Part shown: one piece after another, positions 7,940-16,726 of the stretch
How the letters are laid out: each line of letters starts with the position of its first letter
Numbering within the stretch: position 1 is the first letter of the stretch
NCBI RefSeq assembly: GCF_001552175.1
Contig: NZ_BCQR01000034.1
Location: 17,355 to 81,354 of the forward strand
DNA length: 64,000 bases
Source of the DNA: Actinomadura kijaniata NBRC 14229
GTDB taxonomy: Bacteria > Actinomycetota > Actinomycetes > Streptosporangiales > Streptosporangiaceae
Direction of reading: 5' to 3'
Notes under the pieces: model-generated
The model's database searches: none
What the model saw: the letters and a program-made list of their open reading frames with translations, nothing else
What the model was told of the DNA's origin: nothing
Program-made: the position numbers and the translations under genes

Positions 7940-8683
7940 ATGGCATTCGAGGGCGCGGGCAAGGTCGCTCTGATCACGGGCGGGTCCAACGGCATCGGGG
8001 CGGCGGTCGCCCGGAAGCTGGCCGAACAGGGCGCGCACCTGGTGCTCGCCGACGTCGACCGGGAACGCGGCGGCGCGCTGGCCAAGGAGCTGGACGCGGC
8101 CTTCGTCCGCTGTGACGTGCGCGAACCCGACGACAGCAAGGCGGCGGTCGCCACGGCCGTGGAGCGCTTCGGCGGCCTGGACCTCGCGTTCCTCAACGCC
8201 GGGGTCGCCAGCGGCTTCACCCTCGGCGACGACTTCGACGTCGAGCGGTACCGCCGCGCGATGGCCGTCAACCTCGACGGCGTCGTCTACGGCGTCCACG
8301 CCGCGCTGCCCGCGCTGCGCGCCCGGGGCGGCGGCGACATCATCGCCACCGCGAGCATGGCCGGGCTCACGCCCATCCCGCTCGACCCCGTCTACGGGGC
8401 GAACAAGACGGCCGTGGTCGGCCTGGTCCGCTCCCTCGGCCCCGCCTACGCCGCGGAGAACATCCGGGTCAACGCGCTGTGCCCGTCGTTCGCGCACACC
8501 GACATCATCGACCACATCAAGGACCACCTGGTCTCCACGAACTTCCCGATCCTGGAGGTCTCCGCCGTCGTCGACGCGTTCCTGGGAATCCTGAACGCGG
8601 AGGGAACGGGTGAGGCATGGTTCGTTGTGCCAGGTCGTCCCAGCGAACCGTTCAAGTTCCGCGGCGTCCCCGGCCCGCGCTGA
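7940..8683 (+). CDS. Short-chain dehydrogenase/reductase (SDR)
   Basis: A 247-aa classical SDR. The Rossmann signature is TGGSNGIG (about 13-20), with a D at the end of strand 2 (VLADVDRE, favouring NAD), NAGV, the catalytic Ser in ATASMAG, and YGANK (YxxxK). I chose ATG 7940 because GGAGGG (7930-7935) lies just upstream; the GTG at 7928 would put that site inside the gene. Divergent from the acyl-CoA dehydrogenase and 15 nt upstream of the quinone oxidoreductase-like gene, it probably acts in the same lipid or ketone degradation route. Confidence 0.92.
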   Translation: MAFEGAGKVALITGGSNGIGAAVARKLAEQGAHLVLADVDRERGGALAKELDAAFVRCDVREPDDSKAAVATAVERFGGLDLAFLNAGVASGFTLGDDFDVERYRRAMAVNLDGVVYGVHAALPALRARGGGDIIATASMAGLTPIPLDPVYGANKTAVVGLVRSLGPAYAAENIRVNALCPSFAHTDIIDHIKDHLVSTNFPILEVSAVVDAFLGILNAEGTGEAWFVVPGRPSEPFKFRGVPGPR

Positions 8684-8698
8684 ACCAGAGAGGGAGAA

Positions 8699-9655
8699 AT
8701 GCGCGCCATCCAGATCACCGAGTTCGGCGGCCCCGAGGTCCTGACCCTCGCCGACCTGCCCGACCCGGTCGCCGGGCCCGGCCAGGTCCTGGTCGACGTC
8801 TCCCGCGCCGGGATCAACTACGCCGACACCCACCAGGCCGAGAACAGCTACCTGTCCGCCGCCGAGCTGCCGCTGGTGCCCGGCGGCGAGGTCGTCGGCC
8901 GCACCCCCGACGGCCGCCGCGTCGTCGCGCTGGTCGGCACCGGCGGCTACGCCGAGAAGGCCGTGGCCCCCGAGGCGATGGCCTGGAACGTGCCCGAGGG
9001 CGTCGACGACGCCACCGCGCTCGCCATGGTCGTGCAGGGCGCGTCGGCGTGGCTGCTGCTGCGCCGCAGCGTCCACCTGGCCCCGGGCGAGTCGGTCGTC
9101 GTGCACGCCGCCGCCGGGGGAGTGGGCACCCTGGCCGTGCAGCTGGCCAAGGCGTGGGGCGCGGGCCGCGTCATCGCCACCGCGTCCTCGAAGGAGAAGC
9201 GGGACCTGGCGCTGTCGCTGGGCGCGGACGTCGCGGTCGACGCGGGCGAGCCCGACATGAAGTCCGCCCTCATCGAGGCCAACGGCGGCCGCCGCGTGGA
9301 CGTGGTGCTGGAGATGACCGGCGGCACCGTCACCGACCAGAGCCTCCAGGCGCTGGCGCCGTTCGGGCGGCTGGCGTTCTACGGCATGGCGTCGCGGCAG
9401 GCGCCGAAGCCGGTGCAGCCCGCCAACCTGATGAAGTACTCCACCACCGTCGCCGGGATGTGGCTGGCGCACGTCTTCCAGCTGCCCGGCGACGTGATGG
9501 GGCAGGCGCTGGACGAGCTGTTCGGCCTGGTCGCCGAGGGCCGGCTGAAGGCGGTGCCCGGCGGCGAGTACGGCTTCACCGAGGTCCGCCGGGCGCACGA
9601 GGACCTGCGGGCCCGCCGCACCACCGGCAAGCTGCTGCTGGACCCCTCCCGCTGA
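8699..9655 (+). CDS. Zinc-type alcohol dehydrogenase/quinone oxidoreductase family protein (MDR)
   Basis: A 318-aa NADPH-binding MDR protein. The GroES-like N-terminus (MRAIQITEFGGPEVLTLADLP) is followed by the nucleotide-binding motif VVHAAAGGVGTLAVQLAKAWG (about residues 137-157). It lacks the Cys/His zinc ligands of true alcohol dehydrogenases, so it is closer to the quinone oxidoreductase or enoyl reductase (QOR) group. It follows the SDR gene by 15 nt with its own GAGGGAG site, in the same presumed TetR-controlled operon. Confidence 0.9.
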   Translation: MRAIQITEFGGPEVLTLADLPDPVAGPGQVLVDVSRAGINYADTHQAENSYLSAAELPLVPGGEVVGRTPDGRRVVALVGTGGYAEKAVAPEAMAWNVPEGVDDATALAMVVQGASAWLLLRRSVHLAPGESVVVHAAAGGVGTLAVQLAKAWGAGRVIATASSKEKRDLALSLGADVAVDAGEPDMKSALIEANGGRRVDVVLEMTGGTVTDQSLQALAPFGRLAFYGMASRQAPKPVQPANLMKYSTTVAGMWLAHVFQLPGDVMGQALDELFGLVAEGRLKAVPGGEYGFTEVRRAHEDLRARRTTGKLLLDPSR

Positions 9656-9699
9656 CCCCTCCCGCCGACTCCGGGACGCCGACGGGCGACGGCCCGGCC

Positions 9700-10377
9700 C
9701 TACCCGGCCAGGCCGTTCTCGTAGGCGAACACGACCGCCTGGGTGCGGTCGCGCAGGGACAGCTTCGTCAGCACGTGGCCGACGTGGGTCTTGATGGTCT
9801 GCTCGGCCAGCACCAGCTCGGCGGCGATCTCGGCGTTGGACAGGCCCTTGGCGATGAGCCGCAGCACGTCCAGCTCGCGCGGGGTCAGCGAGGCCGTCGC
9901 GGCGGGGCTGGGCCGCTGGTGGTGCCGCCGCCGCGCGAAGTCGCCGATCAGCCGCCGGGTGACCGAGGGGGCCAGCAGCGCCTCCCCGGAGGCGACCACC
10001 CGCACCCCGTTGACCAGGTCGGCGGCCGAGGCGTCCTTGAGCAGGAACCCGCTGGCGCCCGCGGCGAGGGCCTCGTAGACGTACTCGTCGAGGTCGAACG
10101 TCGTCAGGATCAGCACCTTCGGCCGCAGCTCGGCGGGGTCGGCCCCGGCGGCGGCGCGGGCGCCGACCAGCTCGCCGGTGGCGGCCAGCCCGTCCAGCTC
10201 CGGCATCCGGATGTCCATGACCACCACGTCGGGGTCGAGGTCCCGGGCCATCTCCACCGCCTGGCGGCCGTCGCCGGCCTGCCCCACCACCTCGATCTCG
10301 GGGGCGGAGGACAGCAGCGCGGCGAGGCCGTCGCGGATCATGATCTGGTCGTCGGCGATGAGCACCCGAATCGTCAC
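9700..10377 (-). CDS. NarL/LuxR-family response regulator
   Basis: A 225-aa two-domain regulator. The receiver domain has the acidic pair D9-D10, the phospho-acceptor D55 (VVVMDIRMPE), the T of LILTTFD and the K of FLLKDAS. The C-terminal LuxR-type helix-turn-helix is LTPRELDVLRLIAKGLSNAE followed by TIKTHVGHVLTKL (about 160-210). It follows the histidine kinase gene by 25 nt and is its partner. GTG start at 10377. The signal and regulon are unknown. Confidence 0.95.
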   Translation of the reverse strand: MTIRVLIADDQIMIRDGLAALLSSAPEIEVVGQAGDGRQAVEMARDLDPDVVVMDIRMPELDGLAATGELVGARAAAGADPAELRPKVLILTTFDLDEYVYEALAAGASGFLLKDASAADLVNGVRVVASGEALLAPSVTRRLIGDFARRRHHQRPSPAATASLTPRELDVLRLIAKGLSNAEIAAELVLAEQTIKTHVGHVLTKLSLRDRTQAVVFAYENGLAG

Positions 10378-10402
10378 GAGGGCACTTTACGGGGAAGGGG
10401 CC

Positions 10403-11647
10403 CTACGCCGAGGCCTCGTAGGGGATCTCGGCCCGCACGAGCCATCCGCCGTCCGGCGCGGGCCCGGCCTCCAGGGCCCCGCCCAGCATCGTGACGCGCT
10501 CGCGCATCCCGACCAGGCCGTGGCCGCCGCCGTGCGACTCCTCCCGGTCCCGCCGCGCGCCGCCGTCGGCGACCGTGATCGTGAGCCGGTCGCGGCCGTA
10601 GCGCAGCTCGACCGCCACGCGCGCGCCGGGCGCGTGGCGGCCGGCGTTGCTCAGCGACTCCTGCACGATCCGGAACGCCGACAGGTCCACCCCCGCCTCC
10701 AGCGGCCGGGGGACCCCCACGATCGCGACGTCCACCGCCAGCCCGTGGTGCTCGGCCGACGTCACCAGGTCGTCCAGGCGGTCCAGGCCGGGCTGCGGGG
10801 CGCGCTCGGCGCCCTCGTCGTCGGCGCGCAGCAGCCCCACCACCCGCCGGGTCTCGGTGAGCGCCTCGCGGGCGGCGTCCCGCACCACCACGAACGTGTC
10901 GCGCGCCGCGTCCGGCAGATCGGGGATCTTGTAGGGGGCGGCCTCGGCCTGCATCGCGATCACCGACATGTGGTGGGCGACCACGTCGTGCAGCTCGCGG
11001 GCGATGCGGGCGCGCTCCTCCAGCACCGCCTGCCGGGCCAGGTCGCGGCGGCGCAGCTCGGTCTGCTCGGCCAGGTCCGCCACCAGCGTGCGCCGCGCGC
11101 CGATCGCGTCGCCGAACGCCAGCGCCACCACCGTCAGCGCGACCAGGATCGCCGCGAACCAGGCGGCCGTCCCGTGCGCGACCGCCGCGCCCAGGACCAC
11201 GGTGGTGACCGCGCCGACCGCCACCGTCGTCCGGCGCGGCACCGAGGCCCCCACCCCGAACAGGATCGCCAGCAGGGCCAGGAACGCGGGCACCGGCCAC
11301 GGCCAGAACCCCCGCCCGCCCACCACCACCAGGCACAGCACGAACCCGAACGCCGACGCCCGCCAGGCGTGCAGGGGCCACCGCGCCGCGACCGCCAGCG
11401 GCCCCGCCATCAGCACCCCGATCGGCCAGGCCACGTCGGCGTTCACCTTCGTGCTCCCGACCAGGAGCGCGATGGACCCGGCGGTGAACCCGGCGCCCAG
11501 CACCGCCAGCACCCCCAACGCCGGATACCGGTAGCGGCCGCGCACCGACATCAGCGGGCCGGCGGGCTCGCCGCGCCGGGGTGTCAGGGCGTCGCGCAGG
11601 CCGTCGCTCAGGCCGTGCGGCCACGGGGCGGGGGAGGAGTCGTTCAT
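10403..11647 (-). CDS. Sensor histidine kinase (HisKA_3 / NarX-DesK type)
   Basis: A 414-aa membrane kinase. Four to six hydrophobic segments lie between about 41 and 180, then comes the dimerisation/phosphoacceptor helix ERARIARELHDVVAHH with the likely phospho-His at 220, then a HATPase domain (SNAGRHAPGA N-box, ITVADGG, GGGHGLVGMRER). ATG 11647 is chosen because it starts just before the first membrane segment; longer open frames run back through the divergent methyltransferase gene. There is no large extracellular loop, so the signal is probably sensed in the membrane. Partner of the response regulator 25 nt downstream. Confidence 0.93.
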   Translation of the reverse strand: MNDSSPAPWPHGLSDGLRDALTPRRGEPAGPLMSVRGRYRYPALGVLAVLGAGFTAGSIALLVGSTKVNADVAWPIGVLMAGPLAVAARWPLHAWRASAFGFVLCLVVVGGRGFWPWPVPAFLALLAILFGVGASVPRRTTVAVGAVTTVVLGAAVAHGTAAWFAAILVALTVVALAFGDAIGARRTLVADLAEQTELRRRDLARQAVLEERARIARELHDVVAHHMSVIAMQAEAAPYKIPDLPDAARDTFVVVRDAAREALTETRRVVGLLRADDEGAERAPQPGLDRLDDLVTSAEHHGLAVDVAIVGVPRPLEAGVDLSAFRIVQESLSNAGRHAPGARVAVELRYGRDRLTITVADGGARRDREESHGGGHGLVGMRERVTMLGGALEAGPAPDGGWLVRAEIPYEASA

Positions 11648-11803
11648 CGTCCGCGAGCCTAGGCCGCCGGACCGCCGCCCGGCATGACCCCCGAGGAGGA
11701 GATCGAGACCACCGCCCCAGGTAGCGGTCGCCGCGCGGCGGCGGTCCCCGGCCGGGCGCCCCGAAAGCTTGATCCGTTCGCGGCGGCGACGGACACTGCG
11801 GAA

Positions 11804-12439
11804 ATGGCTGGTGATCTCAGACACCCGATCTTCGCCCGGCTCTATCCCCGGATGGACGCCGCCACCGCGCGGATCGGCGGCGCGGCCCACCGCGACGAAC
11901 TCCTCGACGGCGCCTCCGGCCGGGTGCTGGAGATCGGCGCCGGATACGGGGCGAACTTCGCGCACTACCCCAAGACCGTCGGCGAGGTGGTCGCGCTGGA
12001 GCCGGAGCCGACGCTGCGCCGCCGCGCCGAGGAGGCCGCCGCCGTCGCCCCCGTCCCGGTCACGGTGCGCGCGGGCGTCGCCGAGGACCTGGACCTCGAC
12101 GACGCCTCGTTCGACGTGGCCGTGGCCTCGCTGGTGCTGTGCTCGGTCCGCAACCCCGTCCGGGCGCTGGCCGAGATCCGCCGGGTGCTGCGCCCCGGCG
12201 GGGAGCTGCGCTACTACGAGCACGTGCGGCACCGCGACCCCGGCGGCGTGCGGTTCCAGCGCTACGCCGACCTGGTGTGGCCCTACCTGGCCGCCGGATG
12301 CCGCACCTCCCGCCCCACCGACGAGTGGATCGCCGGCTCCGGCTTCACCGTGCTGCGCGAGCGGCGCTTCTCCTTCCCCCCGTCGCGGCTGCCCAACCCG
12401 GCCGCCCCGCATGTGATCGGCGTCGCGGTGCGTGACTGA
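11804..12439 (+). CDS. Class I SAM-dependent methyltransferase (Methyltransf_11 type)
   Basis: A 211-aa cytoplasmic enzyme with the SAM-binding motif I VLEIGAGYGAN (about 36-46), motif II acid VALEPEP, and FDVAVASLVLCSVRNP followed by LRPGGELRYYEHVR. It resembles small UbiE/thiol or phospholipid methyltransferases. The ATG at 11804 begins at MAGDLRHPIFARLYP, where family alignment normally starts; an upstream ATG at 11684 would add 40 low-complexity residues overlapping the kinase promoter. The substrate is not identifiable. Confidence 0.85.
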   Translation: MAGDLRHPIFARLYPRMDAATARIGGAAHRDELLDGASGRVLEIGAGYGANFAHYPKTVGEVVALEPEPTLRRRAEEAAAVAPVPVTVRAGVAEDLDLDDASFDVAVASLVLCSVRNPVRALAEIRRVLRPGGELRYYEHVRHRDPGGVRFQRYADLVWPYLAAGCRTSRPTDEWIAGSGFTVLRERRFSFPPSRLPNPAAPHVIGVAVRD

Positions 12440-12492
12440 CGCCGCATCCTGTTTCCGGCATAAGCCCAGCTCGGTAGGGAAGATCACCGTGC

Positions 12493-13950
12493 ATGACTAC
12501 AGAGGGTGGTGACGCGGTCGACCGGCCGCAGGCCGAACCCTCGCACTCGGCCGCGATCGCCGCACTGCTGGCGGGGGCGGCGGCCCTGGGCGGGTTCCTG
12601 TTCGGCTACGACACATCGGTGATCAACGGCACCGTCGAGGCGCTGAAGTCGCAGTTCCATCTGAACTCCTTCGTGGTGGGCCTGGTGGTGTCCTCGGCGC
12701 TGCTGGGCTGCGCGGTGGGGGCCTGGTTCGCCGGCCCGCTGGCCGACCGGTTCGGCCGCGTCCGGGTGATGCAGGCCGCGGCGCTGCTGTTCGTGGTCAG
12801 CGCGCTGGGCTCGGCGCTGGCCTTCAACGCCTGGGACCTGACCTTCTGGCGGGTGGTCGGCGGCCTGGCCATCGGCGCCGCCTCGGTGATCGCCCCCGCC
12901 TACATCGCCGAGATCGCCCCCGCCGACCTGCGCGGCCGCCTCGGCTCGCTCCAGCAGATGGCGATCGTGCTGGGCATCTTCGCCGCCCTGGTGGTGGACT
13001 ACATGATCGCCCGCGTCTCCACCGGGGGAGCGGCCGGGGAGTTCCCCTGGGGCGGCACCGCCTGGCGGTGGATGTTCGCCAGCGCGGTCGTGCCCGCGGT
13101 GATCTACGGGGTGATCGCCTCGACCATTCCCGAGTCGCCCCGCTACCTGGTCAAGAAGCGCAAGCTGGACCAGGCCCGGCAGGTCCTGCTCAAGGTCACC
13201 GGTCGGGGCGGCGACGTGGACCTGAAGATCCGCGACATCGTCCGGTCGCTGACCACCGAACGCCAGGTGAAGCTGTCGGACCTGCGGGGTCCCCGGCTCG
13301 GCCTCAGGCCGATCGTGTGGGTCGGCATCCTGCTGTCGGTCTTCCAGCAGTTCGTCGGCATCAACGTGATCTTCTACTACTCCTCCACGCTGTGGCAGTC
13401 GGTCGGCTTCAGCGAGGACGACGCCATGATCACCTCGGTGATCACGTCGGTCACCAACGTGGTGACCACGCTGATCGCCATCGCCCTGGTCGACAAGATC
13501 GGACGGCGGAAGCTCCTGCTCGTCGGCGCGGCCGGGATGGCGGTCACCCTCGGCACCATGACGGTCTGCTTCGCCACCGCGCCGGTCGTGGGCGGCGAAC
13601 CGCACCTCGGCGAGGTCGCCGGGCCCCTCGCGCTGATCGCCGCCAACCTCTACGTGCTGTTCTTCGGCGCCACCTGGGGCCCGGTGGTGTGGGTGATGCT
13701 CGGCGAGATGTTCACCAACTTCATCCGCGCCTCCGCGCTGGCGGTGGCGGCCGCCGCCCAGTGGATCGCCAACTGGCTGATCACCGTGTCGTTCCCCGGC
13801 ATGGCCTCGCTGGGACTCGGGTTCGCCTACGGCTTCTACGCGCTGTGCGCGGCGATCGCGTTCGTGTTCGTGCTGCGCGACGTGCCCGAGACCAGGGGCC
13901 GGGAGCTGGAGGACATGGACCAGCTCGAAACCCCCCGCGTCCGGGCCTGA
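12493..13950 (+). CDS. Sugar porter family MFS transporter
   Basis: A 485-aa, 12-helix major facilitator. Sugar-porter marks are GFLFGYDTSVINGT in helix 1, DRFGRVRVM in loop 2-3, PESPRYLVKK before the central loop, the QQFVGINVIFYYSSTLW substrate motif in helix 7, DKIGRRKLLLVG in loop 8-9 and PETRGRELEDMD at the end. Such proteins import monosaccharides (glucose, xylose, inositol and similar) by proton symport. Monocistronic by spacing; inositol would fit the PI-lipid genes nearby, but that is speculation. Confidence 0.93.
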   Translation: MTTEGGDAVDRPQAEPSHSAAIAALLAGAAALGGFLFGYDTSVINGTVEALKSQFHLNSFVVGLVVSSALLGCAVGAWFAGPLADRFGRVRVMQAAALLFVVSALGSALAFNAWDLTFWRVVGGLAIGAASVIAPAYIAEIAPADLRGRLGSLQQMAIVLGIFAALVVDYMIARVSTGGAAGEFPWGGTAWRWMFASAVVPAVIYGVIASTIPESPRYLVKKRKLDQARQVLLKVTGRGGDVDLKIRDIVRSLTTERQVKLSDLRGPRLGLRPIVWVGILLSVFQQFVGINVIFYYSSTLWQSVGFSEDDAMITSVITSVTNVVTTLIAIALVDKIGRRKLLLVGAAGMAVTLGTMTVCFATAPVVGGEPHLGEVAGPLALIAANLYVLFFGATWGPVVWVMLGEMFTNFIRASALAVAAAAQWIANWLITVSFPGMASLGLGFAYGFYALCAAIAFVFVLRDVPETRGRELEDMDQLETPRVRA

Positions 13951-13959
13951 GGGCTGGGC

Positions 13960-13971
13960 TACCATGGGGGC
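13960..13971 (+). promoter_or_regulatory. Possible promoter of a leaderless thrS leader ORF
   Basis: TACCAT (13960-13965) matches the TANNNT -10 pattern and ends 6 nt before the ATG of the small leader ORF at 13972, the spacing of a leaderless start. No good -35 is visible. A rival -10 (TAGCAT, 14169-14174) lies closer to thrS. Confidence 0.35.
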
Positions 13972-14034
13972 ATGGCGGCGGTGCTGAGCACGGAGACGCC
14001 GGGGACGCCCCGGCGCGATCACCGCACGCCCTAG
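13972..14034 (+). CDS. Putative thrS leader peptide, 20 aa, threonine-rich
   Basis: The ATG at 13972 opens a 20-codon ORF ending in TAG. Threonine occupies positions 7, 9, 12 and 19, all four encoded by ACG, in a genome where ACC is the common Thr codon. An 8-bp hairpin (13997-14004 with 8008-offset arm 14008-14015) lies within it and a strong 17-bp hairpin follows 10 nt after the stop, before thrS. This is the layout of amino-acid-dependent attenuation. Too short for ordinary gene calling, and there is no independent proof of translation. Confidence 0.4.
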   Translation: MAAVLSTETPGTPRRDHRTP

Positions 14035-14044
14035 AACCTGACAC

Positions 14045-14087
14045 GCGGTGAGGCCCCGGGAGCGATCCCGGGGCCTCACCGCTTTCC
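14045..14087 (+). terminator. 17-bp hairpin upstream of thrS (attenuator or sugar-porter terminator)
   Basis: Perfect complementary arms 14045-14061 and 14066-14082 enclose a GCGA tetraloop and are followed by TTTCC. It may end the sugar-porter transcript or act as the attenuator of thrS. CCGGGG at 13999-14004 inside the leader ORF is complementary to CCCCGG (14054-14059) in the 5' arm, so an alternative pairing exists. Confidence 0.7.
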
Positions 14088-14215
14088 GGGGTCGCGTCCG
14101 GGGCGCACCGCCCGGCCGACAGGAGCGCCCCATGCCCCCGGATGCGTCCGGCGACGATCCCGACTCGATAGCATCGGAAACCCTTGAACCCGTCCCACCA
14201 CCGCGAGGAGAACCC

Positions 14216-16195
14216 GTGTCCACCGTGTCGTCTGAGCTGCGCGTCACCCTCGACGGGAGCGAACGAGTGGTGCCCGCCGGCGCGACCGCCGGACAGGCCC
14301 TCGAAGCGGACGGCCGCACCGTGATCGCCGCCCGGGTCAACGGCGAGCTGCGCGACCTGGAGCACGTGCTGGGCGACGGCGACGCCGTCGAGCCCGTCGA
14401 GATCGGCTCCGACGACGGCCGCGCGATCATGCGGCACTCGGCCGCGCACGTGATGGCCCAGGCCGTCCAGGAGCTGTTCCCCGAGGCCAAGCTGGGCATC
14501 GGCCCGCCGGTCGAGAACGGCTTCTACTACGACTTCGACGTGGCCGAGCCGTTCACCCCCGACGACCTCAAGCGCATCGAGAAGCGGATGCGCGAGATCG
14601 TCAAGCAGGACCAGCGGTTCTCCCGCCGCCCGGTGTCGGACGAGGACGCCCGCGAGGAGCTGGCCGACGAGCCCTACAAGCTGGAGCTGATCGGTCTCAA
14701 GGGCTCCGCCGGCTCCGAGGACGGCGCGAACGTCGAGGTCGGCGCGGGCGAGCTGACCATCTACGACAACCTCGACGCCAAGTCCGGCGAGCTGCGCTGG
14801 AAGGACCTGTGCCGCGGCCCGCACCTGCCCAGCACCCGCGTCATCCCGGCGTTCAAGCTGATGCGCACCGGCGGCGCCTACTGGCGCGGCAGCGAGAAGA
14901 ACCCGCAGCTCCAGCGCATCTACGGCACCGCCTGGGAGTCCAGGGAGAAGCAGGACGAGTACCTGCGCCTCCTGGAGGAGGCCGAGAAGCGCGACCACCG
15001 CAGGCTCGGCGCCGAGCTCGACCTGTTCTCCTTCCCGCCGGAGCTGGGCTCCGGGCTCCCGGTCTTCCACCCCAAGGGCGGCATCATCCGCAAGGTGATG
15101 GAGGACTACATGCGGCAGCGGCAGATGGAGGCGGGCTACGAGTTCGTCAACACCCCGCACCTGACCAAGTCGTCGCTGTTCGAGATCTCCGGTCACCTGC
15201 CCTACTACGGCGAGGACATGTTCCCGCCCTTCGAGGTGGACGGCACCGACTACCGGGTCAAGCCGATGAACTGCCCGATGCACAACCTGATCTTCCGGGC
15301 GCGCGGCCGGTCCTACCGCGAGCTGCCGCTGCGCTTCTGCGAGTTCGGGTCGGTGTACCGGTACGAGAAGTCCGGCGTGGTGCACGGCCTCACCCGCGTG
15401 CGCGGCATGACCCAGGACGACTCGCACATCTACACCACCAAGGAGCAGATGGGCGACGAGATCAAGTCGCTGCTGAACTTCGTGCTCAGCGTGCTGCGCG
15501 ACTTCGGTCTCAGCGAGTTCCACCTGGAGCTGTCCACCCGCGACGACTCCGACAAGTTCATCGGCGAGGCCGCGGACTGGGAGGAGGCGACCGAGGCGCT
15601 GCGCCAGGCCGCCCTGGAGTCCGGGCTGGAGCTGGTGGACGACCCGGGCGGCGCGGCGTTCTACGGCCCGAAGATCTCGGTGCAGGCCAAGGACGCCATC
15701 GGCCGCACCTGGCAGCTGTCGACCATCCAGCTCGACTTCAACCAGCCCAAGCGGTTCGGGCTGGAGTACCAGGCCGCCGACGGCACCCGGCAGACCCCCG
15801 CGATGATCCACCGGGCGCTGTTCGGGTCGATCGAGCGGTTCATGGGCGTGCTGATCGAGCACTACGCGGGCGCGATGCCGCCGTGGCTGGCCCCCGTCCA
15901 GGTGGTCGGCATCCCGATCGGCGACGCGCACGTGCCGCACCTGGAGAAGGTCGCCGAGCGGCTGCGCGGGCGCGGCGTCCGGATCGAGGTGGACGCCTCC
16001 GCCGACCGGATGCAGAAGAAGATCCGCAACGCGCAGAAGCAGAAGATCCCCTTCATGCTGCTGGCCGGGGACGACGACGTCGCCAAGGACGCGGTGTCGT
16101 TCCGCTACCGCAACGGCGAGCAGAAGAACGGCGTCTCGATCGACGAGGCGGTCGAGGAGATCGTCAAGGCCGTCGAGGACCGGGTCCAGGTCTGA
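14216..16195 (+). CDS. thrS: Threonyl-tRNA synthetase
   Basis: A 659-aa class II synthetase that charges tRNA-Thr. Domain order: TGS ([21 protein letters not shown]), editing domain with HSAAH and [13 protein letters not shown], catalytic core with [11 protein letters not shown] (zinc Cys and His), motif 2 [20 protein letters not shown], motif 3 near [19 protein letters not shown], and the C-terminal anticodon-binding domain. GTG 14216 is chosen from the GAGGAG at 14205-14210; the open frame extends upstream through the hairpin and is an artefact. As in mycobacteria, thrS heads the thrS-HIT-pgsA-pimA region. Confidence 0.98.
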   Translation: MSTVSSELRVTLDGSERVVPAGATAGQALEADGRTVIAARVNGELRDLEHVLGDGDAVEPVEIGSDDGRAIMRHSAAHVMAQAVQELFPEAKLGIGPPVENGFYYDFDVAEPFTPDDLKRIEKRMREIVKQDQRFSRRPVSDEDAREELADEPYKLELIGLKGSAGSEDGANVEVGAGELTIYDNLDAKSGELRWKDLCRGPHLPSTRVIPAFKLMRTGGAYWRGSEKNPQLQRIYGTAWESREKQDEYLRLLEEAEKRDHRRLGAELDLFSFPPELGSGLPVFHPKGGIIRKVMEDYMRQRQMEAGYEFVNTPHLTKSSLFEISGHLPYYGEDMFPPFEVDGTDYRVKPMNCPMHNLIFRARGRSYRELPLRFCEFGSVYRYEKSGVVHGLTRVRGMTQDDSHIYTTKEQMGDEIKSLLNFVLSVLRDFGLSEFHLELSTRDDSDKFIGEAADWEEATEALRQAALESGLELVDDPGGAAFYGPKISVQAKDAIGRTWQLSTIQLDFNQPKRFGLEYQAADGTRQTPAMIHRALFGSIERFMGVLIEHYAGAMPPWLAPVQVVGIPIGDAHVPHLEKVAERLRGRGVRIEVDASADRMQKKIRNAQKQKIPFMLLAGDDDVAKDAVSFRYRNGEQKNGVSIDEAVEEIVKAVEDRVQV

Positions 16196-16216
16196 CCCCG
16201 GGACCGACCGCCGCGA

Positions 16217-16250
16217 CGGCGGGAACCGCGCCCCCGGCCGGTTCCCGCCG
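16217..16250 (+). terminator. Hairpin after thrS
   Basis: Arms 16217-16227 and 16240-16250 are complementary over 11 bp with a 12-nt GC-rich loop, 21 nt after the thrS stop. There is no U-tract; many actinobacterial terminators lack one. Confidence 0.4.
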
Positions 16251-16345
16251 CCGCGGGGGCGGCGACTTGCGCCGTTCGACGGGCGGGGTGCCGGGCGGTG
16301 CGGGACACTCGCGGTAGGTGATTCCCCCCGAAGGGTCGCGCCGTC

Positions 16346-16645
16346 ATGGACGATCGCTACATCCAGGAAGTGGCCAGGCTCATCGCCCGGGCGGACGCGC
16401 GGGGCCCGCGGGCCTGCGAGCTCTGCGGCGGCCGGGAGGTGCTCACCGCGGCGGTGCCGCTGGACCCCGACACGATCGGGGTCGCGGCGATCGCGATCAC
16501 CTACTGCCGGGCCTGCGACGGCGGCGATCCGGCGGTCGCGGAGATGTTCGCCCGCCTCGACGCGGCCGCCCGCGAGACGGGCGACGAAGCCGGCGGCGAA
16601 ACGGGCGGCGAAGCCGACGGTGAGGCGGCCGGCGAGGGGCGGTGA
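16346..16645 (+). CDS. Small protein with two CxxC pairs (putative zinc ribbon)
   Basis: A 99-aa protein whose first 60 residues contain CELC (about 24-27) and CRAC (about 54-57), spaced as in a zinc-ribbon fold. The last third is an acidic Glu/Gly tail (repeats of GDEAGGETGGEADGE). It starts at an ATG after a moderate upstream site and stands alone between thrS and a membrane protein. I do not recognise the family. A small metal-binding or nucleic-acid-associated protein is possible, but nothing confirms it. Confidence 0.65.
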   Translation: MDDRYIQEVARLIARADARGPRACELCGGREVLTAAVPLDPDTIGVAAIAITYCRACDGGDPAVAEMFARLDAAARETGDEAGGETGGEADGEAAGEGR

Positions 16646-16726
16646 CCACGCGGCGAGCGAGGTCGGAGCGCCCCGGGGCGACCTGTTAGCCTCAACGGTC
16701 ACTTGGCACAACCGGGGAGACAGCGG

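Noticed and set aside
14048..14215. N-terminal extension of ThrRS from 14048
   Set aside because: This frame encodes the hairpin arms, is unlike ThrRS N-termini, and a proper GAGGAG site precedes GTG 14216.
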